Below, one piece after another: positions 14,229 to 16,527 of a stretch of 16,527 bases of DNA. Source of the DNA: Candidatus Troglogloeales bacterium (GTDB lineage Bacteria; Nitrospirota; Nitrospiria; SBBL01; SBBT01); NCBI GenBank assembly GCA_005239595.1, contig SBBT01000171.1, forward strand, positions 1-16,527. Reading direction: 5' to 3'. Made by a program: the position numbers and the translations under genes. A model generated the notes under the pieces. The model was not told where the DNA came from. It ran no database searches and saw nothing but the letters and a program-made list of their open reading frames with translations. Numbering within the stretch: position 1 is the first letter of the stretch; every line of letters starts with the position of its first letter.

Positions 14229-14657
14229 GTGGATACCCTTGTCCTGCATAATCGGGCCCGCTTCGTTCAAATTTGGGAAAAAGCGAAGGGGAATTTCCCC
14301 CTAGAAGGAGAAGAGGCCTTCTTTGCCCAAGTCATGCTCGAACATAGAGAGCATCATCCTGTTTTTGACATGGGAGAGGCGGCGTTTAAAATTGATTTTT
14401 CGGCTCGGCGAGAGACCAATCCCTTTCTTCACATTTCGCTTCATGTGATGGCAGAACAGCAGATCGCGTCACGCCAACCGGTTGAAACAGAAGAGGTGTT
14501 TTTGGCCTTGAAGGCGGGCGGCGCGTTGCGGCATGACGTCATACACAAAATTGGCGGGGCTTTGGCCCAGGTGCTTCAGGACGCCTTTCTAAAAAACAAA
14601 CCGATTGACGAGGTGGATTATCTCGTAAGACTGAAGAATTTGCTAACAGAAGGCTAG
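14229..14657 (+). CDS. DUF1841-family protein ending the rTCA operon
   Basis: The 142-aa protein starts at a GTG 6 nt after sucD, with no clear ribosome site, so its translation is probably coupled. It matches the DUF1841 pattern: an N-terminal helix ending in FVQIWEK, a HREHHPVFD segment (about 38-46), NPFLHISLHVMAEQQ (61-75), then a His-containing helix (RHDVIHKIGGALAQVL) and a final helix. The conserved histidines in NPFLHxxLH and RHDVIH could bind metal, but no function is established for the family. It is soluble, with no signal peptide. The gene ends 11 nt before a convergent gene remnant. Its placement here may be functional, or it may be a passenger at the operon end. Confidence 0.8.
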   Translation: MDTLVLHNRARFVQIWEKAKGNFPLEGEEAFFAQVMLEHREHHPVFDMGEAAFKIDFSARRETNPFLHISLHVMAEQQIASRQPVETEEVFLALKAGGALRHDVIHKIGGALAQVLQDAFLKNKPIDEVDYLVRLKNLLTEG

Positions 14658-14668
14658 TTGTAGAACTT

Positions 14669-15003
14669 TTAAAAGTGAATTGATTTCTTAGGCATTCCTT
14701 TCCACAGAAGAATTTCGCTTACCTCTCTGATCATTTTCCCGTTGCAGCAGAGTGCGGCCTCTAAGTTGTCCACGGTGGTGATGTTATCGGTAAGATAGTG
14801 TGTGACGTGTCCCTTTAACCCTTTCCAGTCGGGTGTATGGTGGACCACAAAAGCTGGACAGTAAAAAGCCGTCAAATTAAGATGGTTTTTAAGGAGGAAA
14901 TCGCGATGTATTGTCCCGCGATAAAACCAAGTTCCGGGGAGGGGATTAGCTTTAAGACCTCTTTAACGTTGTGGGTTAAAACGTTAATCTCGGCTACTTG
15001 CAT
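14669..15003 (-). pseudogene. Decayed ferredoxin-NADP reductase (FNR)-family gene, internally deleted and frameshifted
   Basis: Read on the minus strand, ATG at 15003 follows AAAGG and encodes 43 residues beginning MQVAEINVLTHNVKEV and reaching GFIAGQYIAIS. This is the start of an FNR FAD-binding domain, with the GQY motif about 33 residues in, as expected. The frame stops at 14874-14872. A second frame, open from about 14962 and overlapping that stop, carries FYCPAFVV, DWKGLKGHVTHYL and NGKMIREVSEIL through KGMPKKSIHF to TAA at 14669; these match the C-terminal NAD(P)-domain segments of FNRs (DW-G--G-VT, CGNG-MI-EV, KG---IHFE). About 130 residues in between, including the FAD RxYS and the nucleotide-binding GxGxxP regions, are missing. 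It starts 17 nt after the PilZ stop, so it was probably in that operon. Confidence 0.7.
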
Positions 15004-15020
15004 GCTGCCTTTTTGCGCCG

Positions 15021-15386
15021 TCAACACTGTCTCTTTGTAAAGAAGTACTCATTATACACTTCAGCCTGTTCGATACAACGGAACAGGTTCGGATAGCTGT
15101 TGTCGGTTACAGCTTTTGTAAACTCAATTCCCGATACGAAATCGTTTCTTATGGGATGACTCCACTTTACCTTCCCCTTTAAGGTTTCCGTCATTTCACG
15201 GCCTTCAAAGAGAAAATAAGGCTTAATCGTATAGGTGACATCCTTCTGCAGGGGGAGTTTCGTATACATCTCCAGACCCCCTCGGCTGATTTCACCTAAA
15301 TAAGCCTGGTTGGCGAGGCTGCCCGATATCATGACATCGGCTACCGATTTGATGCTGACACGTGTGAATTTCCGATTCTCTATCAT
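15021..15386 (-). CDS. PilZ-domain protein (candidate cyclic di-GMP receptor)
   Basis: This single-domain 121-aa soluble protein probably binds cyclic di-GMP. The N-terminal RKFTR (5-9) fits the RxxxR motif. The second motif, normally D/NxSxxG, appears as EISRGG (about 32-37), with Glu in place of Asp/Asn, which may weaken or change binding. The rest has the expected beta-barrel rhythm, including VKWSHPI and FVSGIEF, the latter being the conserved G-IEF strand. The start codon overlaps the upstream Ppx/GppA stop by 4 nt (ATGA), so the two are co-translated. Cyclic di-GMP control of polysaccharide or motility is the usual context; the direct target is unknown. Confidence 0.8.
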   Translation of the reverse strand: MIENRKFTRVSIKSVADVMISGSLANQAYLGEISRGGLEMYTKLPLQKDVTYTIKPYFLFEGREMTETLKGKVKWSHPIRNDFVSGIEFTKAVTDNSYPNLFRCIEQAEVYNEYFFTKRQC

Positions 15387-16336
15387 AGTTCAACCCTGCT
15401 ATGATTTTTCCTTGATAGTTGATTCTTGAAAAGGTCCACCAAAACACCTTCCCTTAGTCCGTAATCACTCACTTCAAGCCGATCATATCCAAATCGCTCC
15501 ATAATCGTCAAGACGATTAGACACCCTGCCACAATGATGTCTTCTCTCCCCCGTTCAAGACCGGTCATTTCTTTGCGCTGTTGCAGAGGAATAGATGAGA
15601 GTTCCCTAAAGATCCGTCTGACAGAGATTCGAGATAAGAAATAATGATTTATTTTTTCTGGATCATAGACCGTCAACTTCTGATCCATGGCTGCCAAGGT
15701 CGTTACAGTCCCCGCGGTTCCCGCGAAACGGCCTTTCTTTGGAAAGGCGTGGCCAATTCTCCCTAACGCTTGGTCGATGTCTCTTTGCAGCGCCGTAATC
15801 TCTTCCTGGGATGGAATGGAGGATTTGAGATATTTTTCAGTCAGGCGCACAACACCCAGCCCTGTGCTGTATACGGAAACCGGAGATTCCCCTTCAGCGA
15901 CAATGAACTCGGTGCTGCCACCGCCAATGTCGATGACTAGCATCGGTCCCTTCTTGTTCTGCAAGATCAGGTTCACTCCTGAAAATATGTGCCGGGCCTC
16001 TTCCTCACCGGAAATCACCTGAATATCCAATCCGGTGCGGTATCGTACATCAGAAAGAAACGCCGCTTGGTTTTTGGCCTCTCTTACGGCAGAGGTTCCT
16101 ATGACAGCCAGGGCATCGATCGTGTATTTTTGGAGAACGCCCTTAAAATGCGACAAAACAGCGATGGCGCGTTCCATGGCCGGAGGAAGCAGGATGCCGT
16201 CCTTTGAGAGCCCTTCTCCCAAACGGGGTATCGCCTGTTCTGAATAGATCGTTTTTATGGCGTATCCATCTTCCAGATTTGCAATCAGAAGTCTAAATGT
16301 GTTGGTTCCTGCGTCTACGACGGCAAAGTGGGCCAT
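15383..16336 (-). CDS. ppx: Ppx/GppA-family exopolyphosphatase / pppGpp phosphohydrolase
   Basis: The 317-aa ASKHA-fold phosphatase would hydrolyse polyphosphate or pppGpp in the cytoplasm. Motifs are DAGTNTFRLLIA (phosphate 1), GTSAVREAKN, SGEEEARHIFSG and DIGGGSTEF (phosphate 2), then a helical domain ending in the conserved SDYGLREGVL. It is the short form without the C-terminal HD-like domain of the roughly 510-aa E. coli enzymes, so exopolyphosphatase is more likely than GppA, but the substrate cannot be settled. I use ATG 16336, which lies 2 nt after the preceding gene's stop, rather than GTG 16348, which would overlap it. GGGA lies about 7 nt upstream. It is co-translated with the PilZ gene. 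Confidence 0.88.
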   Translation of the reverse strand: MAHFAVVDAGTNTFRLLIANLEDGYAIKTIYSEQAIPRLGEGLSKDGILLPPAMERAIAVLSHFKGVLQKYTIDALAVIGTSAVREAKNQAAFLSDVRYRTGLDIQVISGEEEARHIFSGVNLILQNKKGPMLVIDIGGGSTEFIVAEGESPVSVYSTGLGVVRLTEKYLKSSIPSQEEITALQRDIDQALGRIGHAFPKKGRFAGTAGTVTTLAAMDQKLTVYDPEKINHYFLSRISVRRIFRELSSIPLQQRKEMTGLERGREDIIVAGCLIVLTIMERFGYDRLEVSDYGLREGVLVDLFKNQLSRKNHSRVEL

Positions 16337-16338
16337 AG

Positions 16339-16527
16339 TCAATCCCACGGTCTGTTCGCGACTCCGGGCTGGAATTTCTTTTCTGATCCTGCCTTGTCAT
16401 CAACGTTTTGCGGTGGTTCTGTTATGTTGTGTATCTGGCTGACGATCTTTTCTTGTTCCTTTAATAAAAGGTTGATCCGATGTAATAAATGTTTTTTCTC
16501 ATCTTCCGTGATAACTGGAGTCTGCTC
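16339..16527 (-). CDS. C-terminal end of an unidentified protein (gene runs off the window)
   Basis: An open minus-strand frame enters from the window edge and ends at TGA 16341-16339, just 2 nt before the ppx-like ATG. The 62 visible residues are hydrophilic: a helix with heptad-like hydrophobic spacing (KKHLLHRINLLLKEQEKIV, about residues 11-29), then a low-complexity polar tail rich in Pro, Lys and Gly. It may be the regulatory or coiled-coil tail of a larger protein. I do not recognise it. The tight spacing makes it part of the ppx-pilZ operon. Confidence 0.6.
   Translation of the reverse strand, partial: EQTPVITEDEKKHLLHRINLLLKEQEKIVSQIHNITEPPQNVDDKAGSEKKFQPGVANRPWD

Noticed and set aside
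13314..14270. Long minus-strand open frame opposite sucD (about 318 codons)
   Set aside because: Its peptide has no domain features and mirrors the codon pattern of sucD, which is certain.
14665..14676. Palindrome ACTTTTAAAAGT between the convergent genes as a bidirectional terminator
   Set aside because: It has no loop and almost no G/C, so a stable RNA hairpin is unlikely.
14906..15040. Plus-strand 44-codon ORF with an excellent AAGGAGG site 8 nt before its ATG
   Set aside because: It is antisense to the FNR remnant, whose protein motifs are recognisable. The plus-strand peptide has no recognisable features and the ribosome-like sequence is explained as the complement of ISSL codons.
1..16527. 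CRISPR arrays, tRNA/rRNA genes, insertion sequences, phage or attachment sites
   Set aside because: None seen: no repeat-spacer periodicity, no transposase or integrase motifs, and no tRNA-like cloverleaf recognised by eye.

Overview
The window is a chromosomal segment of a Gram-negative, chemolithoautotroph-like bacterium that fixes CO2 through the reductive TCA (rTCA) cycle. The two-subunit ATP-citrate lyase, mitochondrial-type aconitase, soluble-type fumarate reductase and succinyl-CoA synthetase, together with a PEP-CTERM-type exopolysaccharide sugar transferase, fit a member of the Nitrospirota (Nitrospira / Leptospirillum / Manganitrophus-like) best. That placement is inferred from gene content and not from a marker gene.

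Layout. (1) 1-334 is a non-coding regulatory region with two hairpins, a sigma54-type promoter match and two tandem extended -10 boxes. (2) 335-3293 (+) holds a PEP-CTERM/exosortase-associated undecaprenyl-phosphate sugar transferase, an ExoD-family membrane protein and a LipM-like octanoyltransferase. (3) 3294-3522 is a spacer with a near-consensus sigma70 promoter and a leader of about 130 nt. (4) 3523-14657 (+) is an apparently single, tightly packed operon: aclB-aclA-acn-(110-aa unknown)-frdB-frdA-sucC-(YIP1-like membrane protein)-sucD-(DUF1841). (5) 14669-16527 (-) is a convergent cluster: the 3' end of an unknown gene, a Ppx/GppA phosphatase, a PilZ protein, and a decayed ferredoxin-NADP reductase-family gene that has lost its middle and changed frame.

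How it works together. AclBA cleaves citrate to acetyl-CoA and oxaloacetate. The FrdBA pair would reduce fumarate to succinate, SucCD activates succinate to succinyl-CoA, and aconitase works at the citrate/isocitrate step. The operon therefore holds the diagnostic rTCA lyase plus three partner steps. 2-Oxoglutarate:ferredoxin oxidoreductase, pyruvate:ferredoxin oxidoreductase, isocitrate dehydrogenase, malate dehydrogenase and fumarase are not in the window.

Most notable points: a small unknown protein coupled to aconitase; a fumarate reductase with no membrane anchor, an extra cysteine at the third Fe-S site and no covalent-FAD histidine; a membrane-protein gene splitting sucC from sucD; a DUF1841 gene closing the operon; and the FNR-family remnant, which is easily missed because its two halves are short and in different frames.
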